A DNA stretch of 64,000 bases from Fischerella thermalis PCC 7521 (GTDB lineage: Bacteria > Cyanobacteriota > Cyanobacteriia > Cyanobacteriales > Nostocaceae). Numbering within the stretch: position 1 is the stretch's first letter; every line of letters begins with the position of its first letter. A model generated the notes under the pieces. It was given only the letters and a program-made list of their open reading frames with translations. It did not search any database and was not told the origin of the DNA. This document shows positions 9,421-18,726 of the stretch, piece after piece. The stretch covers positions 62,001 through 126,000 of the forward strand of contig NZ_AJLL01000090.1 of assembly GCF_000317225.1 (NCBI RefSeq), in the 5' to 3' direction. Both the position numbers and the translations under genes were made by a program.

Positions 9421-10185
9421 CTACTTAGCACGCGCTAAAATATCCTCTAAGTCAGATAGCTGTATAGCACCAGAAAAAGTTTCGCTGTTAATAATAAAAG
9501 ATGGTGTGCCAGAAAGCCCTAATTTTTCAGCTAATTGTAGATCTTGAGCAATTGCAGTATTAGCAATACGTCTATCTGTTTCAAACTTTGCTAAATCTAA
9601 ATTCAGCTTTTTAGCGATATTTATATATAAAGATTCACCTAATTTATTTTGATTAGTAAATAATGCATCATGATATTCCCAAAACTTGCCCTGTTGTTGT
9701 GCTGCCCAAGCTGCTGTTGCCGCTGGCATTGCTTCGGCATGTATTGGAGTTAAGGGAAAATGTTTATAAACAAGCTTGACATCTTTTTGATGCTTAGCTA
9801 GCACTTTTTTTAAAGTTTGATGAGCTTCAGCACAGTAGGGACATTGAAAGTCAGAAAACTCTATCAATAGAGTTTTTGATTCCCTTGCTCCAATTGTGGG
9901 AGAATCAGCGATTACTGCTTGAGGATTGGTTTTTAAATCCTCTAAAAATGCTTGCCGTTCTTTTTGTACTTTCTGTGCTTGTTGCTGTTGATAAGCCTGA
10001 ACAGATTCGATAATGACTTCTGGGTGCTGGCGGATAACTTGTAAAATTTGTTCTTCGAGTTGTGGATTAATGCGAGTAGCAGCTTGTGCTGGCAATGACA
10101 AAGCAAGAAGCAGTAACGAGCATAATACCAACAAGGTACGGAGATATCGCAGAACTTGCCCAAATGCAGGTAAGAATTTACTCAT
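9421..10185 (-). CDS. DsbA-like thioredoxin-fold protein, exported
   Basis: The product is 254 residues. Residues 18-36 are hydrophobic and end in LPAQAA, a signal peptide or anchor. A charged, Gln-rich helix (about 41-90) precedes the thioredoxin-fold domain. The active site is CPYC at 115-118 in EFSDFQCPYCAEAH, and the cis-Pro loop is SGTPSFII. Such proteins are periplasmic thiol-disulfide oxidoreductases that form or shuffle disulfides. CPYC and the helical insertion place it in the DsbA/DsbG-like group; no DsbB or VKOR partner gene is nearby. The redox direction cannot be read from the sequence. Confidence 0.88.
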   Translation of the reverse strand: MSKFLPAFGQVLRYLRTLLVLCSLLLLALSLPAQAATRINPQLEEQILQVIRQHPEVIIESVQAYQQQQAQKVQKERQAFLEDLKTNPQAVIADSPTIGARESKTLLIEFSDFQCPYCAEAHQTLKKVLAKHQKDVKLVYKHFPLTPIHAEAMPAATAAWAAQQQGKFWEYHDALFTNQNKLGESLYINIAKKLNLDLAKFETDRRIANTAIAQDLQLAEKLGLSGTPSFIINSETFSGAIQLSDLEDILARAK

Positions 10186-10397
10186 AAAGTCATTGTGGTT
10201 GAAATTTTTACATTTTAGTATTTTCTGGGATGGGCAAGAGCGATCGCGCTACTTAATTAATATCAAGTTTGGCTCTATTGCTTAGGATATTATGCTCATA
10301 CCATTTCATATTAATTACAATACATTTAAAGGGAATTGGTATTAGTTGTTGGACATTGGGCATGGGAAAATCATCAGTATCTTAATTACTGATTATC

Positions 10398-10428
10398 AAT
10401 TACCAATTACCAATTACCCATTACCAAT
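10398..10428. repeat. Heptamer tandem repeat (STRR), AATTACC unit
   Basis: Three AATTACC units are followed by CATTACC and AAT. The same heptamer occurs on the other strand at 17540-17567 and 46761-46793. It lies just downstream of the large kinase. The gap 10186-10430 also has a short ATACCATTTCAT / GGTATTAG inverted piece (10299-10344) that may be a decayed relative of the 41944/53136 element. Confidence 0.8.
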
Positions 10429-10430
10429 AG

Positions 10431-13400
10431 TTAATTTTTGACTGCGTTAATTAATTCCATTATTTTCTCAAACTGAAAGTTTTCAGCTAAATCACTCAGA
10501 GAGTTGATCAGTAAAGATTTTTCGGGAGGGATTTGCTCAAGTAAATCTAAAATCAAGTCATCACTGCATTGAGCAGCAGCATAATGCACTTTTGTCAACC
10601 ACTCACTTGGCATTTTTGACAATAGAGAAACTATATCAATGGAATTTAAAAGTGTTTCTGTATTTGTTTGCTTTTGCGATAATTTTAAATGACTTTCTTG
10701 TTGGTAAAGATATTTCACTCCCAGATATTGGCTAAGTTTTTCAAGCAACAGTTCTTCACGGAAGGGTTTATTAATAAAATCATCACACCCAGCCGAGATC
10801 ATGGCCTGTCGTTGTTCCTCGAAAGCATTAGCAGTGAGGGCGATGATGATCGTAGGGGAAGAAGACCCCCAGACGCGGAGAGTGGGAGGCGCGGAGAAAT
10901 TATCAACAACATTCTTCCCGTCCCCGCGTCGGAGTATCCCTATGTCCCCCTTGTCCCCCTTGTCTTGTCTTTCTCTGCGTTTAATTTCCCTGGTAGCTTC
11001 GTAACCATCCATAATTGGCATCCGCATATCCATGAGGATGAGATCAGGTAGCCAGGATTCCCAAATAGAGATGGCTTCTTTACCATTGGTAGCTTCCCTG
11101 ACAGAAAAGCCAATAGATGTCAGCAATTTTACTAATAGCAAACGACTATCATTAGCATCATCAACTACCAAAATCCGGTACTCAGGTTCATTAGGTGCTA
11201 TACCAATTACTTGATGATGTACGGAAGTGGTGGTTTGAATTTCATCCACAGAAGCGATACCAATCTGAATATAAAAGGAAAATACACTGCCTACACCCAC
11301 AGTACTGCTGACGTTGATCTCACCTCCCATTAACTGCACGTATTTGCGGCTAATTGCTAAACCTAGCCCAGTTCCCTGCTGCGATTTTCTACCTGCTTCG
11401 GTTTGTCCAAAAGCTTGGAAAAGTAAATCAATTTCTTCTGGGGAAATACCAGGTCCGGTGTCTTGTATCTCGAAGCAGAGGTGGGGCTTCTGTGATGGGG
11501 TGGTGGGGAGATGGGGTGGTGGGGTAAAATTTTTCTCCCCATCTCCCAATCCCTCAATCTCCCTATCATCTTTCTTTGCATCTGGGAGAAAAACGCGCAA
11601 CTTTACGCTTCCTGTTTCAGTAAATTTAATGGCATTGCCTAAGACATTGAGTAAAACTTGCCGCAGTTTACTAGAGTCTGTTCTTACATATCTGGGAATT
11701 TCGGGTGCATATTCAAATACTAGTTTTAACCCTTTGGCTACAGCACGGATGTGCAACATTTCTTGGAGATTGTCCAACAGATAAATTAAATCGAAGCTAG
11801 ATAAATTCAATGTGGTTCTACCAGCTTCGATTTTGGACATTTCCAAAATATCGTTGATTAAATTGAGTAGGTGTTCGCCAGCACGATTGATGATTGCCAG
11901 ATTCTGTTTGTTTTCAGAGGAGAGAGTGCTGTCACGACTCATGATTTGGGTGAAGCCAAGGATTGCATTGAGGGGGGTGCGTAATTCATGGCTCATGTTG
12001 GCTAGGAATTCACTTTTGGCACGGTTAGCAGCATCAGCAGCGATGACAGCTTTTTGGAGTGCGCTTGATTGCTTTTGAGTTCTTGCTAGTAATTGTGCCT
12101 GCTGCAAAGCTACTCCCAATTGATTGCCAATTTGCACGACGATGTTAATTTCTCCTTTTTTCCATTGTCGAGAATTGGAATTTTGATAACTTGCTAGTAG
12201 TCCCCAAAGTTGATTACCACAAAAGATAGGAACTGTAATGTAGGCTCTGACTTGAAAGCGTTCTAAAAGATTGATGTAACAAGGATCAAACCCAGCTGTA
12301 TAAATATCTGGTACGCACAGGAAACTTGCGCCTCTGGTATACACACCACCTTGGGTTTGTTGCAGATAGGTATCAAGTACTTGGTTATCTCCACTATTCA
12401 AAGTTGTGACTGTGCAGCGTTCGTTTTGGGTAGTAGTTTCTCTGAGATGAGGTTGATCTTGTTGTTGTTCAATTAGCGATCCCCAATCGCTTGCTACTGA
12501 TTCGGCAACAAATTCGCCGCTCCAGTCAGGGTTAAAACGATACACAACGACGCGATCGCAATTCAGCACTTGCCGCAATTCTTGAGTAGTGGCAGTAAAA
12601 ATTGTTGCCAGATCCAGTGTCTGGCGCATTCTCTGAATAACTTGGGCTATGGCTCTTTCTCTGTCTGCACTTTCGCGTAAGGCATCTTCGGCAAATTTGC
12701 GTTCGGTAATATCTGTGACTGTGCCAATGTAGCCTTTAAATTCACCATCATCTCCAAATTCTGGTAAAGCTTGACCTATGACCCAAATGACTCTGCCATC
12801 GGTGTGTACAAAGCGATACTCAGAATAAAAAGGCTTTTTTGTTGATATTGTTTCTTGCCATTCAGCAAAGACGCGATCGCGATCATCTATATGTATAATT
12901 TCATGCCAAAACCTATCTAAATCAGCCTTGGAAGTAACTCCGGTAATCTCACTAAAACGCTGATTTACATACAGGTACTTACCATGAGGGTCAGTGTGGA
13001 AAATGCCTACAGGTGAGGCTTCTGCTAAAGTTTGGTAGCGACGTTGACTTTCTTGCAAAGCTAGTTCAGTATGCTTACGATCTGTGATTTCTATCACAAC
13101 TGTACCTACACTAGCGGGGTGATTGTCCTCTCCAAAAATAGGGAAGTAAGAAGTTAAAAAATGCCGTATAATACCAGGCTGCAAAGGTAATGCTGTACTT
13201 AGCTCTATGTTGAGAACAGGCTTACCAGTTTGCATAACTTGTTTGTGGACTGATGCGATCACAGGAGCAACGTCGGGTACTATTTCCCAAAGGGTCTTGC
13301 CTAAATGCTGGCTTTGGGACATTCCATTAATATTTGCTAGCACTTCGTTGATCTGCACATATCGTAATTCCTCATCTAATATTGTTAACCCTACAGGAGC

Positions 13401-16400
13401 GCAGGAGAAAAAAGCATTGAGGCGGGCTTCCCGTAAAGCTAATTCCCTTTCTAAAGTTTTACGTTCGGTGATGTCTTTGTGCGTACCAGTCATTCGTAGC
13501 GGTTCTCCCGATTCATCGCGCTCAAATACCTGAGCGCAAGACTGTATCCATTTCCATTCACCGGATTTAGAACGCAGGCGAAATTCTACTTCATAAACTG
13601 GACTTTCACCACGCAAATAAGCATCCAATTCTGATTTGATAACTGGTGCATCGTCTGGATGCACCAACTCCCCAAAAGCGTGGGAATCATCTGTAATTTC
13701 GTGTGCTTCGTATCCCAGCATTTTCTTCCATCGCCAGTCGCGATAGACTTTGCCAGTTTTGATATTCCAATCCCACAATCCTAAATCACTAGCTTCTAGT
13801 GCCAGTTGTAAACGTTCTTCGCTTTGGCGATGGGCTGCTTCTACCTGTTTACGTTGAATGAGCGCCCCTAGTTGAGCTGCGACAGCACCTACCAAATATA
13901 GTAAACGGCGATCCAAAGCATGGGAGGTGTTTTTAAAAAAGGCCAACACAGCTACTACTTGATTATCGGCTAAAATTGGCACGGCAAAACCAGCTTTTAA
14001 TCCGACTTGCGCTGCTTGGTGCGTTCGCACAAAAGCTGATTCTGTCACTTGAGAAACATCTTCTATCCATTCTGGCTTTTGCTGGCGCCAAACTCGCCCC
14101 AACAATCCCATACCTTTTTCGAGTCTGACAATCTGGGTGTATTGGCAAAATTCTTCTAAGTTGTTGTGGCGTCCATACCAAGCTAAGCTATATTCCAAAG
14201 CAGTGCCATTGGCATTGGGTATCCACGCTTCAGCAAAATCCCAATCGATAGTAGTACAGATGAGCCGTAGAACAAGGGCTAAGGCATCATTTACATCTAC
14301 AGCACGACTGATTGCTTGGGTTGTTACCAATAACAAACGACTTTCATTTTCCGCTTGCTTACGTTCTGTGATGTCATGAGCAGTACCAAGTAAGTACTGT
14401 TGTCCGTCTATTTCTATTAATTCAGCACTAAACAGTGTCGTCTTTAGCTCTCCGTTGGCAGTACGGAACTCAACCTCGTGATTGCGAATTGCTTTTGTAT
14501 GGCGCAGAACTTGGGTGAGCATGGTACATTCTTCTTGATTCACCCAAATATTTAATTCTCGATAATTGCGATCAATTACCTGAGAACGAGAATAGCCAAA
14601 AAATCTACAAAAGCTATCATTAACTTCTATGTAGCGGATGTCTGGGAAAGTAGTGAGGGTGATGGGATCGGGAGATGAGCGAAAGGCTGAGGCTAGCTTG
14701 GCTTCCGACTGTCGCAGTGCTTTAAAGGTGCGTAACCTCTCCCGTGCTTCTAGTGCTAGGGAGACTAAATTGCTCAAAGAGCGTGCGAAATTTTGATCTT
14801 CTGCTGTCCAATCACGAGTAGTACCTGTGTGTTCTAGACATAACACACCCACTGTCATACCCTCAAGCTTGACGGGTGTATCAAGCATTGCAGTAATTCC
14901 CAGGGGAGTTAAATAGGATTCAGAAAATTCTTTGGTTCTAGAGTCGGTATGGGCGTCTGTGGCTACAATTGGTTGGTCTTGCTCCAAGGCTTGAAAATAA
15001 GATGGATAGTCTGCTGCTACTAGAGAACCACCATCGCTGTGCCTATTACTACTTTTTTCAAATAAGTCAAGGCATTGGATTTGAGTACGTGTTTCGTCAT
15101 ATAGCCAGATACTGACTCGTTCTACTTCGATATTTTTGGCTGCTACTTCAGTGATGTTACGTAAAGCAGCTTTTAAATCACCTTGATAAAGTACTTGATT
15201 TTTAGCGAGTTGGGTTAATACTAAGTTGTGATTGCGAAGCTTGTCAGCACTAGCTGTTAGCGCTTGTTCTGCGCGTTTGCGCTCTGTAATATTGGTGGCT
15301 GTGCCTGTAACACCAACTATTTTACCCTCTTCATCTTCTACGGTGATCGCATTCAAAATCAGGTAGACTAAGCTACTATCTTTGCCAATGCGGATGGTTT
15401 CATACCCAAAAATAGACTCTCCATTGAGGATACACTCAAATGCGCAAAGGTCTTGGGCAAGTTGTGCAGGTGGAACAAATTCAGTGAAGCAACGCCCGAT
15501 CATCTCCTGTTGTTCATAACCAAGAATCTGTTTGACAGCAGAGTTGACATAGGTAATGCATCCGGAAGTATCCACTGACCAAATGATATCCCGGGAGGTT
15601 TCTACTAAGTGACGATATTTACTTTCACTGGCTTTTAAGGCTGCTTCCGCGTTGAGGCGATCGCGAATTTCTTGCTCTAATTTTATCCGGGCTTGTTTTT
15701 CCTGTTCTAGTAGTTTGGCTTGGGCAAGAGCAATTCCCAATTGGGCGGCGATCGATTCTAAAAGTTCAATTTCTTCTGGACTCCAGTCTCGGTAGCGATC
15801 GCACTGATGTAAACAAACCATGCCATTTGCTTGGCTGTTGTAAGAAGTGCGTACTGCTAGTATGGACTTGATGTTATATTCTCGGCATAATTCTTGAGAA
15901 TTCTTTAATAAGGGATAAGTATAAACATTTTTAACTGCTATAGCTTGATCTTGAGCTAATAACTGTTGAACGTGAGGATTTCCGCTTACAGGTATTTTAT
16001 AATGACTTATAGAAGTACACCCAGGGGTCAAAAATTCTGCAAAGATCGGGATTTGAGGAGTTGGTGAGTCTACATAAGAATGAATTAGGGCGCGGCTTAC
16101 ACCCAAAGCCTCTCCTATTTGTTGCGCAGCAGTTTTGATAATATTTTCTGTGTCTAATTCTGAACGGATTTTGTTTGTAATTTTTCTGAGAATATTACTA
16201 CGTTCTAGTTGTTGTTGTAATTCTAAATCTGATTTATAGCGTTCATAGGCTATAGAAATTGCTCCGCCAACTGCTTGTAAAAAAGCGATTTCTGAAGCTT
16301 CCCAAAGACGTGATTCTATACAATTATCAAAGCCAATAAAACCTAAAAATTCTCCCTTAGCAATAATTGGCAAAATTAGAATCGAAAGTATACCTTGCGG

Positions 16401-17225
16401 TTCTAAAATTGCCCGTTCTGATGCGGGTAATTCTGCGACAATGCCAGAAATAATTTTGCCCTGTGGCAGTAAAGCAGCCCAGCGAGGAAAATATTCTTCA
16501 TAAGGCAAGTTTTGCAGAATGGGATTATTAATTGTGGAATTAATACCCTCAGCACACCACTCAGCCCGTTGACTCATCAGCAACTTGCCATCATCTGCAT
16601 AATGATTCTCAAATATGTAGACGCGACTCGCCTTGGAAGCACCTCCCAGAATTGGCATAATATCTTGGTAGCATTTATTGCTGTCATCAAATGACAGCAA
16701 CCGATGCTGCACTTCTACCAGTGCTGTCAGATATTGTTCGCGCAACTGTCGGGCGGCTTCAATACGTTGACATTGTTGCATTTCCAGCAGCAACTGTTCG
16801 TTTTGCTTTTTGAGTTGCTGTTGGAGTTTCTGGATAGTAATTTGATTTTCTACACGTACTAAAACCTCTTCTGCTTGAAAGGGCTTAGTAATGTAGTCTA
16901 CAGCACCAATTTTAAAAGCTTTAACTTTGTCAAAAACATCATGATACACACTGAGAAAAATTACCGGAATATGGCAAGTCGCCTCATCGGCTTTCAGTTG
17001 TTGACAAACTTCATAGCCATCTATATCTGGCATTTTAATATCAAGCAAAATCAGATCCGGTAAAGCTAATTTTGCTACTTCTAAAACCATTGAACCTGTA
17101 ATTAAACCCCGGACTGCATACCCATATTGAGACAAAGTAGCAGATAAAGCTTGTAAATGTTCCCAGGAGTCATCAACTATGAGGATGCTTCCTTTGCTTG
17201 TTTGCTGTGAATTGCTGCTACCCAT
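10431..17225 (-). CDS. Giant multi-sensor hybrid histidine kinase (REC-GAF-PAS array-HisKA-HATPase-REC)
   Basis: The product is 2264 residues with no membrane segment, so a cytosolic sensor. Order, approximate: REC 12-125 (phospho-Asp62 in LLDIKMPDIDG), short coiled coil, GAF 165-335, GAF 350-510, PAS 535-650, GAF 680-830, PAS 850-955, GAF 975-1125, PAS 1140-1258, PAS 1270-1383, PAS 1395-1510, GAF 1530-1715, HisKA 1735-1805 (His1746 in NMSHELRTPLNAILG), HATPase 1845-2000 (DTGPGIS, GTGLGLAIS), REC 2015-2140 (Asp2066). Five domains end in the ITERK or ITDRK linker. The last GAF has Cys1649 in FDPCYINLL, the position used for bilin attachment in cyanobacteriochromes. Low-complexity inserts lie in the HATPase and the last REC. 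The C-terminal 110 residues are helical and may act as an Hpt-like tail, but no clear Hpt His was seen. Confidence 0.93.
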   Translation of the reverse strand: MGSSNSQQTSKGSILIVDDSWEHLQALSATLSQYGYAVRGLITGSMVLEVAKLALPDLILLDIKMPDIDGYEVCQQLKADEATCHIPVIFLSVYHDVFDKVKAFKIGAVDYITKPFQAEEVLVRVENQITIQKLQQQLKKQNEQLLLEMQQCQRIEAARQLREQYLTALVEVQHRLLSFDDSNKCYQDIMPILGGASKASRVYIFENHYADDGKLLMSQRAEWCAEGINSTINNPILQNLPYEEYFPRWAALLPQGKIISGIVAELPASERAILEPQGILSILILPIIAKGEFLGFIGFDNCIESRLWEASEIAFLQAVGGAISIAYERYKSDLELQQQLERSNILRKITNKIRSELDTENIIKTAAQQIGEALGVSRALIHSYVDSPTPQIPIFAEFLTPGCTSISHYKIPVSGNPHVQQLLAQDQAIAVKNVYTYPLLKNSQELCREYNIKSILAVRTSYNSQANGMVCLHQCDRYRDWSPEEIELLESIAAQLGIALAQAKLLEQEKQARIKLEQEIRDRLNAEAALKASESKYRHLVETSRDIIWSVDTSGCITYVNSAVKQILGYEQQEMIGRCFTEFVPPAQLAQDLCAFECILNGESIFGYETIRIGKDSSLVYLILNAITVEDEEGKIVGVTGTATNITERKRAEQALTASADKLRNHNLVLTQLAKNQVLYQGDLKAALRNITEVAAKNIEVERVSIWLYDETRTQIQCLDLFEKSSNRHSDGGSLVAADYPSYFQALEQDQPIVATDAHTDSRTKEFSESYLTPLGITAMLDTPVKLEGMTVGVLCLEHTGTTRDWTAEDQNFARSLSNLVSLALEARERLRTFKALRQSEAKLASAFRSSPDPITLTTFPDIRYIEVNDSFCRFFGYSRSQVIDRNYRELNIWVNQEECTMLTQVLRHTKAIRNHEVEFRTANGELKTTLFSAELIEIDGQQYLLGTAHDITERKQAENESRLLLVTTQAISRAVDVNDALALVLRLICTTIDWDFAEAWIPNANGTALEYSLAWYGRHNNLEEFCQYTQIVRLEKGMGLLGRVWRQQKPEWIEDVSQVTESAFVRTHQAAQVGLKAGFAVPILADNQVVAVLAFFKNTSHALDRRLLYLVGAVAAQLGALIQRKQVEAAHRQSEERLQLALEASDLGLWDWNIKTGKVYRDWRWKKMLGYEAHEITDDSHAFGELVHPDDAPVIKSELDAYLRGESPVYEVEFRLRSKSGEWKWIQSCAQVFERDESGEPLRMTGTHKDITERKTLERELALREARLNAFFSCAPVGLTILDEELRYVQINEVLANINGMSQSQHLGKTLWEIVPDVAPVIASVHKQVMQTGKPVLNIELSTALPLQPGIIRHFLTSYFPIFGEDNHPASVGTVVIEITDRKHTELALQESQRRYQTLAEASPVGIFHTDPHGKYLYVNQRFSEITGVTSKADLDRFWHEIIHIDDRDRVFAEWQETISTKKPFYSEYRFVHTDGRVIWVIGQALPEFGDDGEFKGYIGTVTDITERKFAEDALRESADRERAIAQVIQRMRQTLDLATIFTATTQELRQVLNCDRVVVYRFNPDWSGEFVAESVASDWGSLIEQQQDQPHLRETTTQNERCTVTTLNSGDNQVLDTYLQQTQGGVYTRGASFLCVPDIYTAGFDPCYINLLERFQVRAYITVPIFCGNQLWGLLASYQNSNSRQWKKGEINIVVQIGNQLGVALQQAQLLARTQKQSSALQKAVIAADAANRAKSEFLANMSHELRTPLNAILGFTQIMSRDSTLSSENKQNLAIINRAGEHLLNLINDILEMSKIEAGRTTLNLSSFDLIYLLDNLQEMLHIRAVAKGLKLVFEYAPEIPRYVRTDSSKLRQVLLNVLGNAIKFTETGSVKLRVFLPDAKKDDREIEGLGDGEKNFTPPPHLPTTPSQKPHLCFEIQDTGPGISPEEIDLLFQAFGQTEAGRKSQQGTGLGLAISRKYVQLMGGEINVSSTVGVGSVFSFYIQIGIASVDEIQTTTSVHHQVIGIAPNEPEYRILVVDDANDSRLLLVKLLTSIGFSVREATNGKEAISIWESWLPDLILMDMRMPIMDGYEATREIKRRERQDKGDKGDIGILRRGDGKNVVDNFSAPPTLRVWGSSSPTIIIALTANAFEEQRQAMISAGCDDFINKPFREELLLEKLSQYLGVKYLYQQESHLKLSQKQTNTETLLNSIDIVSLLSKMPSEWLTKVHYAAAQCSDDLILDLLEQIPPEKSLLINSLSDLAENFQFEKIMELINAVKN

Positions 17226-17246
17226 ATTGGTTTTAATTGACGTGGT

Positions 17247-17447
17247 TTAGAAACGCCACCAGGTTTTTTGCAAGTGACTGAGAATACCTATTGCGATCGC
17301 TACCAATAACAACATTAAAATAATTCCTCCAGGAAGAAAAGTTAGTACCCCAAATCCCCTTAATACCCAGACGGCGATTGTAATCCCAAGAACAATACCA
17401 ACTGCTTGGGTTAATCTGCGATTTAATTTAGAAGAAGATTGGCTCAT
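17247..17447 (-). CDS. Small two-helix membrane protein, conserved hypothetical
   Basis: The product is 66 residues. After a polar, basic start (SSSKLNRRLTQ) there are two hydrophobic segments, about 14-32 and 36-55, separated by FLPGG, and a short basic aromatic end KTWWRF. It lies 21 bases before the start of the large kinase on the same strand and could be co-transcribed with it. I do not recognise a family. The clear gene-like composition and two well-formed membrane segments support it as real. Confidence 0.65.
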   Translation of the reverse strand: MSQSSSKLNRRLTQAVGIVLGITIAVWVLRGFGVLTFLPGGIILMLLLVAIAIGILSHLQKTWWRF

Positions 17448-17539
17448 ATTGCTACCTATTGTCTCAACAATTAAGCTTATTCCAAGGATGAAGTATTCAT
17501 GTCATGTCCGTTTAAAGACTTATCATATCTGTGAAGGCC

Positions 17540-17567
17540 GGTAATTGGTAATTGGTAATGGGTAATG
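17540..17567. repeat. Heptamer tandem repeat (STRR), GGTAATT/GGTAATG
   Basis: Two GGTAATT units are followed by two GGTAATG units. Such short tandemly repeated heptamers are a known trait of heterocystous cyanobacteria. Confidence 0.85.
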
Positions 17568-17721
17568 GGAAAAATCAATGCCCAATGCTCAACTGCATCA
17601 GAATAATATCGTAAGTAATTAGCCGGACTTGATATCAAACATCAGTTTTTAGCTTTCATCCTTATTTTGGTGACAGTCGCTCATGGGGGAAACAAATCTC
17701 CAAGACTGCGCTGTCTCACCA

Positions 17722-17769
17722 CCGCAGTGGCTCCTCTGCTCCTCTGCATACCTGCGGAAGCCACTGCGG
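17722..17769. repeat. Imperfect hairpin, CCGCAGTGGCT family
   Basis: CCGCAGTGGCTCC (17722-17734) pairs with GGAAGCCACTGCGG (17756-17769) with one bulge; the loop is CTCCTCTGC-rich. A related CGCAGTGGCTCCGCTTCCCG occurs near 22757-22776. Confidence 0.6.
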
Positions 17770-18160
17770 GTCTACGTACTTCTGCCTTTCTTTGTAAAGA
17801 TATTTGTGCAAGAGGTCATTTTTAGCCATTATTATGGCAGTTTTTACATTTTCTGAGAATTCCTACTTAAAAGCTAAAGTAATTTTAATTACTTTAGATT
17901 GATAAACTTTTAAGCATAATAGCCGAGAAAACAGCATCTCCGGAAATTATATATCTGGAGTTGGAATTAGAATTGATCGGATAGACTCTATCAATTGAAG
18001 TGATCACACCTTATAAACCGATGAAATAAGTAGCTATCATGAACTGCATAGGCCAGGAAGGAGTTAAAGATCAAAAGCTAGGAAAGAAACTTTTTCCTTC
18101 TACCTTTTGCATAGCTAACCACCTTCTGTTTTCGATGTGTTGAGGAGTGAGTGAAACGTT

Positions 18161-18721
18161 ATGTCTGCATCTTATATTTCAGACTCATTTACCACAGGTT
18201 TGCCAATGACTTGGAGTCAAGACAAGCAACAGAAAATCATCCAGGGTGAAATTTTTACAGAAACGCGATCGCATACGTCTTGGGGTGGTTGTGTTACTGC
18301 TTGGATGTATTTACCCCTGCTGCGATCGCAAGTATTTTCCCAACTAACAGATTACCCTCGTTGGGTACAGTATTTTCCCGATATTACCAGAAGCGAGGTT
18401 TTGCAAATCAAAGGTGAAGCCAAGCGTCTGTATCAAGCAGCACAAAAAGTCTTCTTGTTTTTCACAGCCCATGTGGAAATTTACCTAAACGTCATTGAAG
18501 AATTAGGACAAAGAGTGCAATTTCGCCTAGAAAAAGGTACTTTTCACGACTTCAGCGCTGAATTATACTTACAAGATTATGCTAACGGTACTTTGTTGAG
18601 CTATACAGTACAAGCGACTCCTAACATCCCCATACCGTCTATTTTTATTCAACAAGCAATGAATTTTGAATTGCCTGCAAATATGCGTAAAATGCGACAA
18701 GTTATTTGTAATGCTCAGTAA
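18161..18721 (+). CDS. SRPBCC (START/polyketide-cyclase-like) family protein
   Basis: The product is 186 residues. From about residue 38 the sequence follows the helix-grip fold: AWMYLPLLRSQVFSQLTDYPRWVQYFPDI, a central strand region, and a long C-terminal helix at QQAMNFELPANMRKMRQ. The DYPRWVQYFPDITRSEVL stretch is typical of coenzyme-Q-binding or cyclase-like SRPBCC proteins that hold a hydrophobic ligand. No catalytic residue can be assigned and no signal peptide is seen. The next gene starts 5 bases after its stop, so the two form a transcription unit. Confidence 0.75.
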   Translation: MSASYISDSFTTGLPMTWSQDKQQKIIQGEIFTETRSHTSWGGCVTAWMYLPLLRSQVFSQLTDYPRWVQYFPDITRSEVLQIKGEAKRLYQAAQKVFLFFTAHVEIYLNVIEELGQRVQFRLEKGTFHDFSAELYLQDYANGTLLSYTVQATPNIPIPSIFIQQAMNFELPANMRKMRQVICNAQ

Positions 18722-18726
18722 AATCA

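Larger units (their letters stand above)
17448..18160. other. Intergenic region with heptamer repeat and long hairpin
   Basis: 713 bases without a gene. It holds a heptamer tandem repeat (17540-17567), an imperfect long hairpin (17722-17769) and A/T-rich sequence beyond 17820 that should include the promoter of the SRPBCC gene. Confidence 0.55.

Noticed and set aside
12100-12650. A DXCF-type dual-Cys cyanobacteriochrome
   Set aside because: No second Cys in a DXCF setting precedes the canonical Cys in this GAF; only the single-Cys pattern is supported.
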